A stretch of 64,000 nucleotides of DNA, from NCBI RefSeq assembly GCF_036417845.1, contig NC_089978.1, positions 138,192,288 through 138,256,287 of the forward strand. Reading direction: 5' to 3'. This document shows positions 1 to 8,409 of this stretch, piece after piece. Within the stretch, counting starts at the first letter, position 1. Each line of letters opens with the position of its first letter. Position numbers and translations under genes: made by a program. The notes under the pieces were generated by a model. The model worked only from the letters and a program-made list of their open reading frames with translations, was not told the origin of the DNA and did no database searches. Source of the DNA: Apteryx mantelli (taxonomy: Eukaryota > Chordata > Aves > Apterygiformes > Apterygidae).

Positions 1-2126
1 CCACCTTCTCCTCCATGTCTGTATTCCATGCAAACCTTTTCAAGTAATGCCTAAGATGAAAGGATTAATAAGAAGGTAGCTCCTCCTTTCTTTCAGACTT
101 TCTATGGGAGTTTTGGAAATGAGCTAAGAAGAACTGAAATCTATCCTCATCTGTATTGTTTGAAATGTGGCCATTTCAGGTAAGTGATTTTATAACCAGC
201 ACCATCTGCCTTGTTATTCTTTAACTTTCTTTCAGTTCTCACTAATCCTCAGTCTTTAACATGGTAACATTTTTCCTACTAGCACTACTAGTCACTAGCA
301 TCACAGAAGAGAGAAGATCAATTCTGCTTCATCTCACTGATTAGGAAAATAGCTAAAGAAGCTTCTACCAACCAGAAGACCCTTCTCACATTCCTTACCT
401 GAATCCTGTAATTATCAACAATCCATAGATATCGCAGGGTCTTCTTACTTTCCAGCTTTAAATAAAAAATAATTACATTATTTGTGCAAACATTTCAAGT
501 ATGCTGCATAGAGTGTTTTTGTGTTCTTTATTCTGGGGTAATAGTCACATGCCGCATCTCATCTGCATGTTTGTGTATTGAACAGTATGCATTTCATAAC
601 GTAATATGGGCATGTCTGTCTTCTTTATGATGCTGTGCTACCAGTGGTGGGATTTAGAAAGACTTGCCCAAAAAGTAACATGCAATGGATTTGATGTGAT
701 GTGTGAGATCTTCACTGTGGTCATGGTCATTGGACAGTCAGATTTGTTAATATAAGCAACAGCTACAATAAGTGTTACAAAGACTAATGGCTACAGTGGC
801 AGCTTCAAGTACTCCCCTGACAAATTGGATCCATCTCCAAGGCTGAAAGGACAGCAAGACTGAGGGCAGCCTCTTGCTCTTCCCCTTCTCCCACCATATT
901 TTCTCCTGTGGCATGCAAAGCTGCCCCTTCACAGATAATCATTACAGGCTAGAAAAGTGCCAGGTGAAATATTTGTCCAGTCTAATGCTGCCAACGCACA
1001 TTAGCAGATATAGTGTGAACAAACCTGGAAGACCTGATTTCGCTGCAGGAATGGCTTGATGCTCTGTGCTGATAATGTCCCCCCATGCACATTTGATCTT
1101 AGTGGCTTTATTAGGATCACCATTGATGGTCAGCAGCTCCTGGCTTGCCTGATCAGGAAATTACCATATGTTGTTGTTCTAGTACACAACTGGAGACTGA
1201 TCAGCTGGCTGATCCCATGATCAAGGATCCACCTTCCCCTTTGAAAATGCTGAACTATCCGTTGCTTTGTCCAGGGTAAGAAGGCATGGAGGGAGCTGTT
1301 CTTGAAGGTAACTTTCTCTGCTTTCTGCTCTATAGTGGAAAAGCAGGTGACCAGAAAAGAGAGGTGACTGGAAAACAGTGTTGGCAATTGCAACCCTAGA
1401 CAGGTTCACAGCAAGAACACAACCTCTAAGTTGCATCTTGGAGTGTGTTGCAGTCTTAGAAGGGAACAGTAAATCCTCTCCAACTTTACCTTGATCCTAT
1501 TTGCTGTGCAGTTTAGAGTGTTGTAGTATTTCCCTCAACGCCCAGCTCAATGAAATCAGGATATAAAGGCTTCTAAGGACCAATTTCACAGAGAGGTGGT
1601 GTGCCTTGCTCTGGATACTGGGAACAAGAGAAAACAGTGTCAACTCACATGTTTATTTCTGGCCAAGCTGCACAAACAACAAAATTTTGCTGATCTGGAC
1701 TGGACTGACAAATGGCCAGTTCTGCAAGGATTCCATATGCCCTTACCCATAGTGAGGCTATGCTTCGGGAGATCCAGAGAGATGGACATTGCCTGGCCAA
1801 ACAATTCAGCAGCTCATATGCACATACTGCCTGTAACATTATTTCTTTCTGCTACCCTTACCTTGTACCCTTGCAGTCTGCCAATGCCAGGACAGTTGCA
1901 AATGAATCTCTAAAGTTCTTCATCCAAGGGGGCTTCCTAGCAGGAAACATTTTCGTGGTTTCACTTATGCATAAAGTTAAGAGCATGCTTTTAAAAATCT
2001 CTGCTTACCATCCACAGAAAGGCAGACTGGTTAGAAAAACTCAACCAGGCTCTAAAACTAGTGATAGGGAAATCTGAGAGGCATAACACGTTGTATTAGG
2101 AATAGGTATTGCCATCCCTCCTGTTT
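1..2126. other. Mostly non-coding flank
   Basis: Apart from the exon-like segment at 97-179 I see no supported gene here. The open frames (for example 1596-1913 and 1712-2077, plus strand) are short, overlap on both strands and lack recognisable domains. No simple repeat of note. Confidence 0.5.
97..179 (+). CDS. Candidate internal exon, unknown gene
   Basis: This 83-nt segment follows a strong acceptor (pyrimidine tract ending TTTCTTTCAG at 87-96) and ends at a near-consensus donor (CAG|GTAAGTG, GT at 180-181). Only one of its three frames is open; it encodes 27 residues including Y-P-H-L-Y-C-L-K-C-G-H-F, with a C-x-x-C pair. A second acceptor at 231-235 would allow a 55-bp intron and a stop three codons later. 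I do not recognise the protein. Two good splice sites around one open frame can occur by chance in a 64-kb window, so this is weak. Confidence 0.25.
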
Positions 2127-2130
2127 GTAG

Positions 2131-2584
2131 TGTTATAGGTAAACGCGACAAATTGACAACCACTCGGGCCGGGTTGCATAAATTCCAATTTAATAGAATA
2201 ATTGAGCAAGTCACAAGTAAGCAAAACAGCGCTGGGCGGCCGGGGAGTCTCCTGCTCCACCAACGGCGCGCGCAATCCCCCGCTCACAGTCCCCTTATAT
2301 GCCTGTAACTTCTGTGGTTGCGCCAGCTGTTGCTGGGGGGGGGTCGGGATGAAGGCAGGGGTCTTCCTCTGCGTTGTACGTGGTGCCCTTCAGGTCGCGT
2401 GCATACATTTCACAATACAATATCGCTCTGCTGGCTCAGTACAATCATTGTGGTGATAGCCCGTACTTAGTGCCTAGTTTCATGGTAAAATCACTTCACG
2501 AGTTGATAGCCCGTACTTAGTGCCTAGTTTCATGGTAAAATCACTTCACGAGTTGATGTAACAAATTATCGCCTATCAATCACA
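2131..2584 (-). mobile_element. Solo LTR 1, same ERV family as the full-length provirus
   Basis: The element reads as TG...CA on the minus strand and is flanked by a 4-bp duplication GTAG (2127-2130 and 2585-2588). Its R/U5-like half (2131 to about 2300) is nearly the same as the R/U5 of the provirus LTR at 5198-5755, including the GCGCGCGC-rich stretch, the ATTAAA poly(A) signal and the last 20 bases. The U3 half differs apart from the terminal bases around TTTGTTACATCA. No internal viral sequence remains, so it is the product of LTR-LTR recombination. Confidence 0.9.
2454..2553 (-). repeat. 50-bp tandem duplication in U3 of solo LTR 1
   Basis: Two adjacent 50-bp units (2454-2503, 2504-2553), each starting TGATAGCCCGTACTTAGTGC on the plus strand, are identical by eye. 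The position near the outer end of U3 is where retroviruses carry enhancer repeats. Solo LTR 2 has the same duplication. Confidence 0.9.
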
Positions 2585-2588
2585 GTAG

Positions 2589-3309
2589 TGCAGGATGTAC
2601 TGCAGGCTTCCATACGGTTTCTCATCTCTGGTGTCTGCTATAGGTGTCAGCTCACAGGCATATCAGAACTTGCTAAAAGAAAACTAGAAAGAAAAGTCCA
2701 TGATATCTCAAAATATTTTAGCGCCAAGATAAAGGTTAGAGGGCCTGGCAGCATGCATTTGAGAAATGTGCAAGAGGCCCTGCATAGTCAAAGGAATCAA
2801 TACAAGGAAAGAGCCTGGTCAGGTAAATCTGAGATCAGAATGAGGGCTCTATTACAGATATGCTTGCCTGAGCCAAAGTTGTCAGGGGCCTGTCAGCAAA
2901 CATACATGTTTGGAGAAAGATTTGTCCAGGTAGTTTACCTCACCCTATGCACAATAGATACTATGTTATAATAATAGTCGGGCATTGAGGAAATATTACA
3001 ACACTTTGCGTAGCAAGTAGGGTCAAGGTAAAGTTGGTGAGGATTTACAGTTTCCTTCTAAGACTGCAGTCCACTCCAAGATGCAGCTTGAGAGGTTGTG
3101 CTGTTGTTGTGAGCCTGCAGGAGTTTCCATTTTTGTTCAGGCTCATAAATCTAAGGCCATGATTAGCTGCTACAGCAAGTCCAGATGGAGGGTATTCTGC
3201 AAAACTGTTTTGTAAATAACAGTGATCTGATCTGATCTGACTGCCTAGTGGTCTGACCCCACTACACAAGGACTGTGTTTTCTCCTTGAAGAGCAGAGCT
3301 TTATCTGCT
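2589..3309. other. No gene seen
   Basis: An open frame of 127 codons runs 2588-2971 on the plus strand with no domain I recognise and no clear splice context. A short (TGATC)n run lies at about 3222-3240. Otherwise nothing. Confidence 0.4.
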
Positions 3310-3505
3310 TTACAACAGTCACCGCGCCTCCCCCTTGCCCCGGTGATCCGGGCAGAGCCTTCCCCGTCCGGTGCCAGCAGTGGAGCTCGCCGTCCGGCCG
3401 CTAGGCGGCGGCGCCCCCGAGCAGCCACGTGCGCGGCCTCGCGGGGGGAGAGAGGGCGGGGGGCGGCCGCCGCGGCTTGCTTGCACCCGTTAGCTGGAGC
3501 CTGCC

Positions 3506-3593
3506 ATGCTCCTGTTCCGAGAGGGACTCGCTCTCCCGCTGCAACAGGGCACTGTGGTGGTGTCCCTGCCGCAGCGGGTGGAAGGAGCCAGAG
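3506..3593 (+). CDS. Candidate first coding exon in CpG island
   Basis: The ATG at 3506 (context GCCATGC) opens 29 codons and one extra base and stops exactly at a strong donor (CAGAG|GTGAGAGG, GT at 3594-3595). The peptide begins M-L-L-F-R-E-G-L-A-L-P. It ends in phase 1. The LTR-split exon at 15821 needs an upstream exon ending in phase 1, so the two could be spliced together, with the provirus inside the intron. The phase match has a one-in-three chance of being accidental. No family recognised. Confidence 0.3.
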
Positions 3594-3927
3594 GTGAGAG
3601 GGTCCCAGTTGGGCTGGGGGTTGCTGACTGAAAACTGCCTAGATCTAATGCAGCGATACTTAACCCGCTTCAAGGTGTGATCTCCAGAATTGCTGAAGAA
3701 TCATCCCAAAGCCATATGGGACGAAGATTACATTTTTCCCCGTTTTGATTACGGAGTGGAGCCATTCACGGATTCGCTGAATAGTGAAAACCAGGAAACC
3801 CTCAGGGCGCTGCGCAGAAAAGCCGCCTGCCGTCTCGCAGGGAGCTGGGCAGCAGGCTGGTGGAGCTCCGCAGACATGGAGCGGCGTGGGGCCAGTGCGG
3901 CGAGGAGCGCAGGCCCGGACCGGCCGC

Positions 3928-4100
3928 ATGGCGGCGTGGCCCGGTGCGGCGGCGCGGGCGGGCGGCGGCGCGGGGCGGTGCGGGCGGGTGGGCGGCTCGA
4001 CCTCGCCGCGGCTCCGCGTCTGCACCCGCACCTGCTCGGGGCGCCGCCCCGCCGACCGTCGCTTGAGCCAGGACGGACGCAGTTGGCTCCGTTTGCCCGG
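3928..4100 (+). CDS. Candidate alternative first exon, Arg/Ala-rich N-terminus
   Basis: The ATG at 3928 opens 57 codons up to a donor (TTTGCCCGG|GTGAGCGG, GT at 4101-4102), ending in phase 2. The peptide starts M-A-A-W-P-G-A-A-A-R and is rich in Arg, Ala and Ser with almost no acidic residues, as in a mitochondrial targeting sequence. GC-rich DNA yields such peptides by chance, so this is tentative. It may be a first exon of a gene whose other exons are outside or unrecognised here. Confidence 0.22.
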
Positions 4101-4164
4101 GTGAGCGGCTGCAGCGCAGAGCGGGGCCGGAGCTGGGGGGACGGGGTTCCCAGGCAGGCATAGT

Positions 4165-4960
4165 GTGGTGGGGAGCCCGGGGCCGAGGAGGCTTTGGGGG
4201 CCTCGTCTCCTGGTGGCCGCCCTGCGCTTTCAGGGCTTTGCAGCGTGCAGCCTTGTGCTTCCCGCCCGGCTGGAGCCCATCCTTATTTGCAATGTGTTCA
4301 TCTAATGCCATGTTGCATGCTCTTCGGGTATGCTTCGATTTTTAGAAGTTCATTTTCCAGCCTCTTACATAGCAGGACAAAGACTTCTGCCCTATCCTTC
4401 ACAATTCCTTTGCAGCGCTAAATCCTGCTACCCTCCCATTTTAGTGTGTGAGGTGTTTGCAGGGTAGAACTAACTGTACAGTAGAGGGCCTGGCCCAGGA
4501 GACCATGCATGCAGAGTTGCAGCTGCCTGCATGCTTGTCCTGGTAATCCTCAGGAGAGTGGTAAGATTGCAGACAATCAAAGGAGACATTCATGGCTTTG
4601 TTGCTGGGGGACCTACCATACCAGTAAAATCAGAAATGTGCAAATTGGTTTATGGTAACTTGTTGTAGAGATGCACAGTTGCTATTCAAGGCCCTGTTGC
4701 TGTATGGCTTTGGGTCTCTGGAGATATGGATAGTGCAACATGGTTGGAGGCAGTGTGACTTACTGGATCACTTGTTAGTTCCCAGCGATGACCCGCTGAA
4801 CAGCACTCCCTTTTGTGGATCTGGTTGAGATGGTGAAGGTAAGGCTGTAGGAACACTTCGTGCTCCACTATGCAGTTATAGCTGGGAGACATGAAATGTT
4901 CTGGGGCAAAGTCATCCTTTAACGTGTGTTGAATAAACAAAACATATGGACAGGGAGCTT
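4165..4960. other. No gene seen
   Basis: The sequence returns to ordinary composition after the CpG island. Short frames on both strands, no domain, no clear exon. Confidence 0.4.
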
Positions 4961-4964
4961 GTGG

Positions 4965-5100
4965 GATCTCCATCTGTGGAGATATTCAAAACTTGACTGA
5001 ACCTGGCCCTGAGTGACCTGCTTTGAGCAGGAGGTTGGACTGGAGACCTCCTGAGGTGCCTTCCTACTTAGATGAGTCTGTAATTCTTCAAAGTGTACTG
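4965..5100 (+). mobile_element. CR1 3'-end fragment
   Basis: The stretch reads like the extreme 3' part of CR1 on the plus strand: a GGAGATATTCAAAA start, CTGCTTTGAGCAGGAGGTTGGACT, then GAGGTGCCTTCC and a degenerate tail of the ATTCT type near 5090. It is diverged and lacks the coding region, so it is an old 5'-truncated copy. Confidence 0.65.
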
Positions 5101-5197
5101 CTCTACTTCTTCATGTACTTTTAACATATTTAGTTTTTGTAAAGAAGACAATTGAACCAAAAAGTTCTTCTGTTCACTTCTTATTTGGGTTCAGCTG

Positions 5198-5313
5198 TGT
5201 GATATGTGCTAATTTGTTACATCAAAGTGAGAAACAGCCTTGAAACATCCTGGACTGTGATGTGTGCTAATTGGTTACATCAAAGTAAGAAACAGCCTTG
5301 GGAACATCTGTGG
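5198..5313 (+). repeat. 58-bp imperfect tandem repeat in U3
   Basis: Two units, starting TGTGATATGTGCTAATT at 5198 and TGTGATGTGTGCTAATT at 5256, repeat with a few mismatches and share GTTACATCAAAGT and GAAACAGCCTTG. Retroviral enhancers are often tandemly repeated here. The 3' LTR has the same pair from 13866. Confidence 0.85.
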
Positions 5314-5586
5314 GAACATCCTACATCCTGTGGTGGGGGCATGTACCCTGCCTGAGATAAGGGAGTTGAGATAGCGAAGCGGCAATGTTAGTTTAGATAG
5401 CCTAATATGGTGATGGCGATGTCACACAACTGTGAAATATAGCACGACCTCGAAAGTTGTAAAATATATGCGTGACCTGAGGGTCACCACTCACAATGCA
5501 GAGGGCTGAAGAAGACCCCCTAGCAACAGCCAGTGCAACCGCAGAAGTTACAGGAAGTGCCACATATACCCGGAGCTGGAATTGCA

Positions 5587-5592
5587 TATAAG
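5587..5592 (+). promoter_or_regulatory. LTR TATA box
   Basis: TATAAG within GCATATAAGGAG, 390 bases into the LTR. Transcription (the U3/R boundary) is expected some 25-30 bases downstream. The 3' LTR copy is at 14255-14260. Confidence 0.7.
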
Positions 5593-5758
5593 GAGACTGT
5601 GAGGGGGGGATTGCGCGCGCCGTTGGTGGAGCAGGAGACTCCCCGGCCGCCCAGCGCTGTTTTGCTTGCTTGTAACTTGCTCAATTATTTTATTAAATTG
5701 GAATTTATGCAACCCGGCCCGAGTGGTTGTCAATTTGTCGCGCTTACCTGTAACAATT

Positions 5759-5776
5759 TGGTGCCGTGACTCGGAT
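5759..5776 (+). other. Primer binding site, tRNA-His
   Basis: TGGTGCCGTGACTCGGAT lies three bases after the LTR and is complementary to the 3' end of eukaryotic tRNA-His with its CCA. It primes minus-strand DNA synthesis. Confidence 0.9.
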
Positions 5777-6384
5777 ACAGGCTTACCTGGTTTCGGGACT
5801 CTGACTCAGGGGAGGCGCCCCATCCCATCTTCGGATGGCCCCTGAGTGGGTAGTTCCCCTACTAGAACCTGTATTTCCGAACCCTAAATCAGGACAAGTA
5901 AGCAAAAGAACTGCAGTACCCCGTAAACTTTGTGCACGAAGATCCGAACGAAGACTCAGGACTGAGTGAGTATATGTATGCGGTTCCGTTTGGTTGGGGT
6001 GGGATACCCGGAGCACGTGAGAAGTCCCCAGGGGAGTGCGGACCCTCCAGGAGAGGGGGTCCTTGTGTAACAGGGGACGGAGTGAGTGCGGACCCTCCAG
6101 GAGGGTGATTGTGTAACAGGGGACCGAAATGGGGCACCCGTTGGCCGACTGGGCCGCCCGCTGCGACGGGACAACCGTCCTAGCAGTTAAAGACTCGGGT
6201 GGTGTGAGTGCGGTCCCCTGTGGAAAGAAAGAGAGTTGTAACAGGGGACCGAAACGGGGCACCCGTTGGCCGACTGGGCCGTCCGCTGCGAAGGGACAAC
6301 CGTCCTAGCAGTTAAAGACTCGGGTGGTGTGAGTGCGGTCCCCTGCGGAAAGAAAGAGAGTGACTGAGGTGGGTGCTCCGGAAG
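5777..6384 (+). other. Retroviral leader, probable packaging region
   Basis: About 600 bases of non-coding, GC-rich sequence between primer site and gag, rich in short inverted complements that should form hairpins. GTGAGT splice-donor-like sites occur at 5966 and again inside the repeated blocks further on; any could be the donor of the env mRNA. This is where gammaretroviruses carry the RNA packaging signal; the assignment here is by position only. Confidence 0.6.
6116..6365 (+). repeat. 125-bp tandem duplication in the leader
   Basis: Two units of 125 bp (6116-6240, 6241-6365) start ACAGGGGACCGAAA and include GGGGCACCCGTTGGCCGACT and GACTCGGGTGGTGTGAGTGC. They differ at only a few positions. 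A weaker related repeat (GAGTGCGGACCCTCCAGGAG) lies just upstream at about 6025 and 6084. Confidence 0.9.
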
Positions 6385-7875
6385 GTGGGACAGAAAAAGA
6401 GCAAGTCTTCTGATCCCATGGAGGGCTTTACAGTACGATTACCAGATATACCGCCCGATAGCCCTTTAGGATTAATGATTAAGTACTGGAACGATAGGCC
6501 CTCCAGAAAAGGCAAAAGTCGAGAAAAAATGGTACATTACTGTATGCAAGTATGGGGCGGGAAGCAAATTAGAAAAGACCACCTTTATTGGCCAGTATAC
6601 GGGTCTTTTGAAAATTGGATATGTCAGGCTCTAAATATATATGTGAATTCAAAAGAGCCCTTTAGTTTAGAAGAAAGTGAGTATGCTAGTTTATGGATAA
6701 GACCAGATACTCGGACCATGATATTTACCTTGAAAGAGAAGGGTTCAAGGAAGAAAAGCAAAACACTGGAGGAACTTCCCATTTCTCCTCCCCCCTATAT
6801 TCCCTCAGCTCCGGCTCAAAACCCAACACCAGCCCCTCCTCATAGCCCCTCTCCAACGACCCCAGACTGGGATCTAGACCCTCCTAGTTCCCCAGAAGAA
6901 ACCCGAAGGGTCACGAGGAGTCAAACGAGGGGAGGTGGGCGACCTGATCAGCTGTACCCCTTGCGAGAACTCCCTATGGGAGGACCACAACCGGGGATGG
7001 GATTTGTGTCTATGCCCCTGAGTTCAGGAGACATACGGGATTTTAAGAAAGAAATGGGGAATTTATTAGAGGACCCTTTAGGGGTGGCTGAGAAATTAGA
7101 TCAGTTTTTAGGTCCCAGCCTTTATACATGCGAGGAATTACAATCCATCTTAAGCATATTATTTACAGCGGAAGAAAGGGAAATGATCCGTAGGGCTGGG
7201 ATGCGGATTTGGGATCAACAACACCAACAAGGTCCCGCGGCAGATATTAAATGTCCAACCCAACGGCCGGACGGGGACAATCAGAATGCTGAGCATCGGA
7301 CACATATGTCCGATCTGAGAGCCATAATAGTTCAGGGAATCAGGGAATCTGTTCCCAGGGGGCAAAATATTAATAAGGCCTTCATGGAACAACAAAAGAA
7401 GGATGAGACACCAACAGAATGGCTCGAGAGACTTAGGAAAAATCTGCAACTTTATTCCGGGGTAGACCCCAGTACCCCTGTGGGACAGGCTCTATTGAAA
7501 ACACAGTTTGTAGCAAAGGCCTTTCCAGATATTAGAAGAAAGCTAGAGAAGTTAGATGATTGGCAAGATAGGGGGCTGGACGAATTGCTGAGGGAAGCTC
7601 AGAAAGTGCATGTGCGGAGGGAAGAGGAAACCCATCGGTGGCAGGCAAAGATTCTGATGGCAGCAGTCCGAGAAGGGCAGAGAGGAATCCAGGCACAACC
7701 CTCTAGGTCGTATAACAGACCTAAAAGAAAGCCACTTCACCAAGAAGGACAACCCAGAGAAGTTGTGACGAGGGACTTGAGGCAGGTGGAGTGTTTTTAT
7801 TGCCAGAAAAAAGGGCATCTGAAGAGGAATTGTAGGAAGCGAATGCAGGATGAGCAAATGTTCCAAGAAGATTAG
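6385..7875 (+). CDS. gag: Gag polyprotein, standard start codon missing
   Basis: The frame is open from a TGA at 6361 to the TAG at 7873. It encodes matrix, a proline-rich segment with a PPPY late-budding motif (near 6793), capsid with a major-homology-like stretch (near 7390-7450) and nucleocapsid with one zinc knuckle, C-F-Y-C-x4-H-x4-C (near 7793-7834). Gag forms the particle core and packages RNA. Gamma-type gag normally begins Met-Gly-Gln; here a GTG stands before Gly-Gln (6385). No in-frame ATG occurs before 6418, so an ATG start would lose the myristoylation glycine. Lost start or non-AUG start; I favour a lost start. About 496 codons, normal for the family. Confidence 0.9.
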   Translation: MGQKKSKSSDPMEGFTVRLPDIPPDSPLGLMIKYWNDRPSRKGKSREKMVHYCMQVWGGKQIRKDHLYWPVYGSFENWICQALNIYVNSKEPFSLEESEYASLWIRPDTRTMIFTLKEKGSRKKSKTLEELPISPPPYIPSAPAQNPTPAPPHSPSPTTPDWDLDPPSSPEETRRVTRSQTRGGGRPDQLYPLRELPMGGPQPGMGFVSMPLSSGDIRDFKKEMGNLLEDPLGVAEKLDQFLGPSLYTCEELQSILSILFTAEEREMIRRAGMRIWDQQHQQGPAADIKCPTQRPDGDNQNAEHRTHMSDLRAIIVQGIRESVPRGQNINKAFMEQQKKDETPTEWLERLRKNLQLYSGVDPSTPVGQALLKTQFVAKAFPDIRRKLEKLDDWQDRGLDELLREAQKVHVRREEETHRWQAKILMAAVREGQRGIQAQPSRSYNRPKRKPLHQEGQPREVVTRDLRQVECFYCQKKGHLKRNCRKRMQDEQMFQED

Positions 7876-7890
7876 GGGGGTCAGGGGCTC
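7873..7890 (+). promoter_or_regulatory. Amber stop with readthrough context between gag and pol
   Basis: The gag TAG is followed by GGGGGGTCAGGGG, and the same frame then stays open into protease. Gammaretroviruses make Gag-Pol by reading through a UAG with a purine-rich spacer and a pseudoknot downstream. The spacer matches that style; I did not fold the RNA. Confidence 0.7.
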
Positions 7891-8409
7891 TATCTGCTGG
7901 GGACTCATAAAGGAACCGAGCCCTTGATAAAATCGAAATTGGGTCCCCAGCGACAAGAAGTAGAATTCCTTGTGGATTCTGGGGCAGAAAGATCTACTGT
8001 CCAAACGGTACCCTGGGGGTGTAAACCATCCCCAGAGAAATTACAAGTGATAGGAGCTAAGGGAGAACCCTTTAAGGTCCCAGTAATTAAAAATGTGGAA
8101 ATAGAATCAGACTCTCGATTAAGTGTTGGATCCTTTTTATTAGTTCCCGAAGCTGAATATAATTTACTGGGCCGAGATATGATGGTTGAATTAGGAGTCA
8201 ATTTAGAAGTAGAGAATCAAGAATTAGTTATAAAATTATGCACCCTTACTATTGAAGATGAGGCCAAAATCAACCCTGAAGTTTGGTATACCCCAGAATC
8301 AGTAGGAAAACTAGATATTGCTCCCTTTGAAGTGAGTATACGGAATCCAGAAATCCCTGTTAGAGTCAAGCAATATCCAGTGTCACAGGAAGGGAGGCAA
8401 GGACTCTGA
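7876..8409 (+). pseudogene. pro: Retroviral protease and N-terminal RT, ends at a premature TGA
   Basis: Directly downstream of the gag amber codon and in the same frame. The aspartic protease active site L-V-D-S-G-A is at 7969-7986, with the flap and a late L-L-G-R-D motif near 8164-8178. The protease would cut Gag and Gag-Pol in the particle. The frame continues into the start of reverse transcriptase and meets a TGA at 8407-8409 within otherwise conserved sequence; the same frame is open again on the far side. One point change explains it. Confidence 0.88.

Larger units (their letters stand above)
3310..4160. promoter_or_regulatory. CpG island, likely promoter region
   Basis: Two blocks (about 3320-3600 and 3850-4150) are very GC-rich and dense in CpG, with GGGCGGGG-type Sp1 boxes (for example near 3453 and 3973), in a window that is otherwise AT-rich and CpG-poor. 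Both blocks contain an ATG-led segment ending in a strong splice donor, as expected for first exons of a housekeeping-type promoter. Between them (3690-3840) the composition drops to normal and a plus-strand frame continues. The island could serve genes on either strand; I see no TATA box that decides it. Confidence 0.75.
5198..5755 (+). repeat. 5' LTR of the provirus (558 bp)
   Basis: Begins TGTGATATGTG and ends CCTGTAACA. It differs from the 3' LTR (13866-14423) at four sites: G/A in the CCTGGACTG region, T/C in AGTGCAACC, A/G in CATATACCC, and C/T in GCGCTTACC. U3 contains an imperfect 58-bp tandem repeat, a TATA box at 5587 and an ATTAAA signal at 5692. Length is identical in both LTRs, so no indels separate them. 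Confidence 0.97.

Noticed and set aside
2202-2456. Near-identical plus-strand frames at 2202-2456 and 16081-16335 suggesting a repeated gene
   Set aside because: Both are antisense readings of the two solo LTRs; the similarity is that of the repeat.
3802-4311. Minus-strand frame of 169 codons in the CpG island
   Set aside because: Arg/Pro/Ala-rich composition is what GC-rich DNA gives in any frame, and there is no splice or start support.
5783-6262. Minus-strand frame of 159 codons in the retroviral leader
   Set aside because: Antisense to the GC-rich, tandemly repeated leader; repeats keep a frame open without coding.
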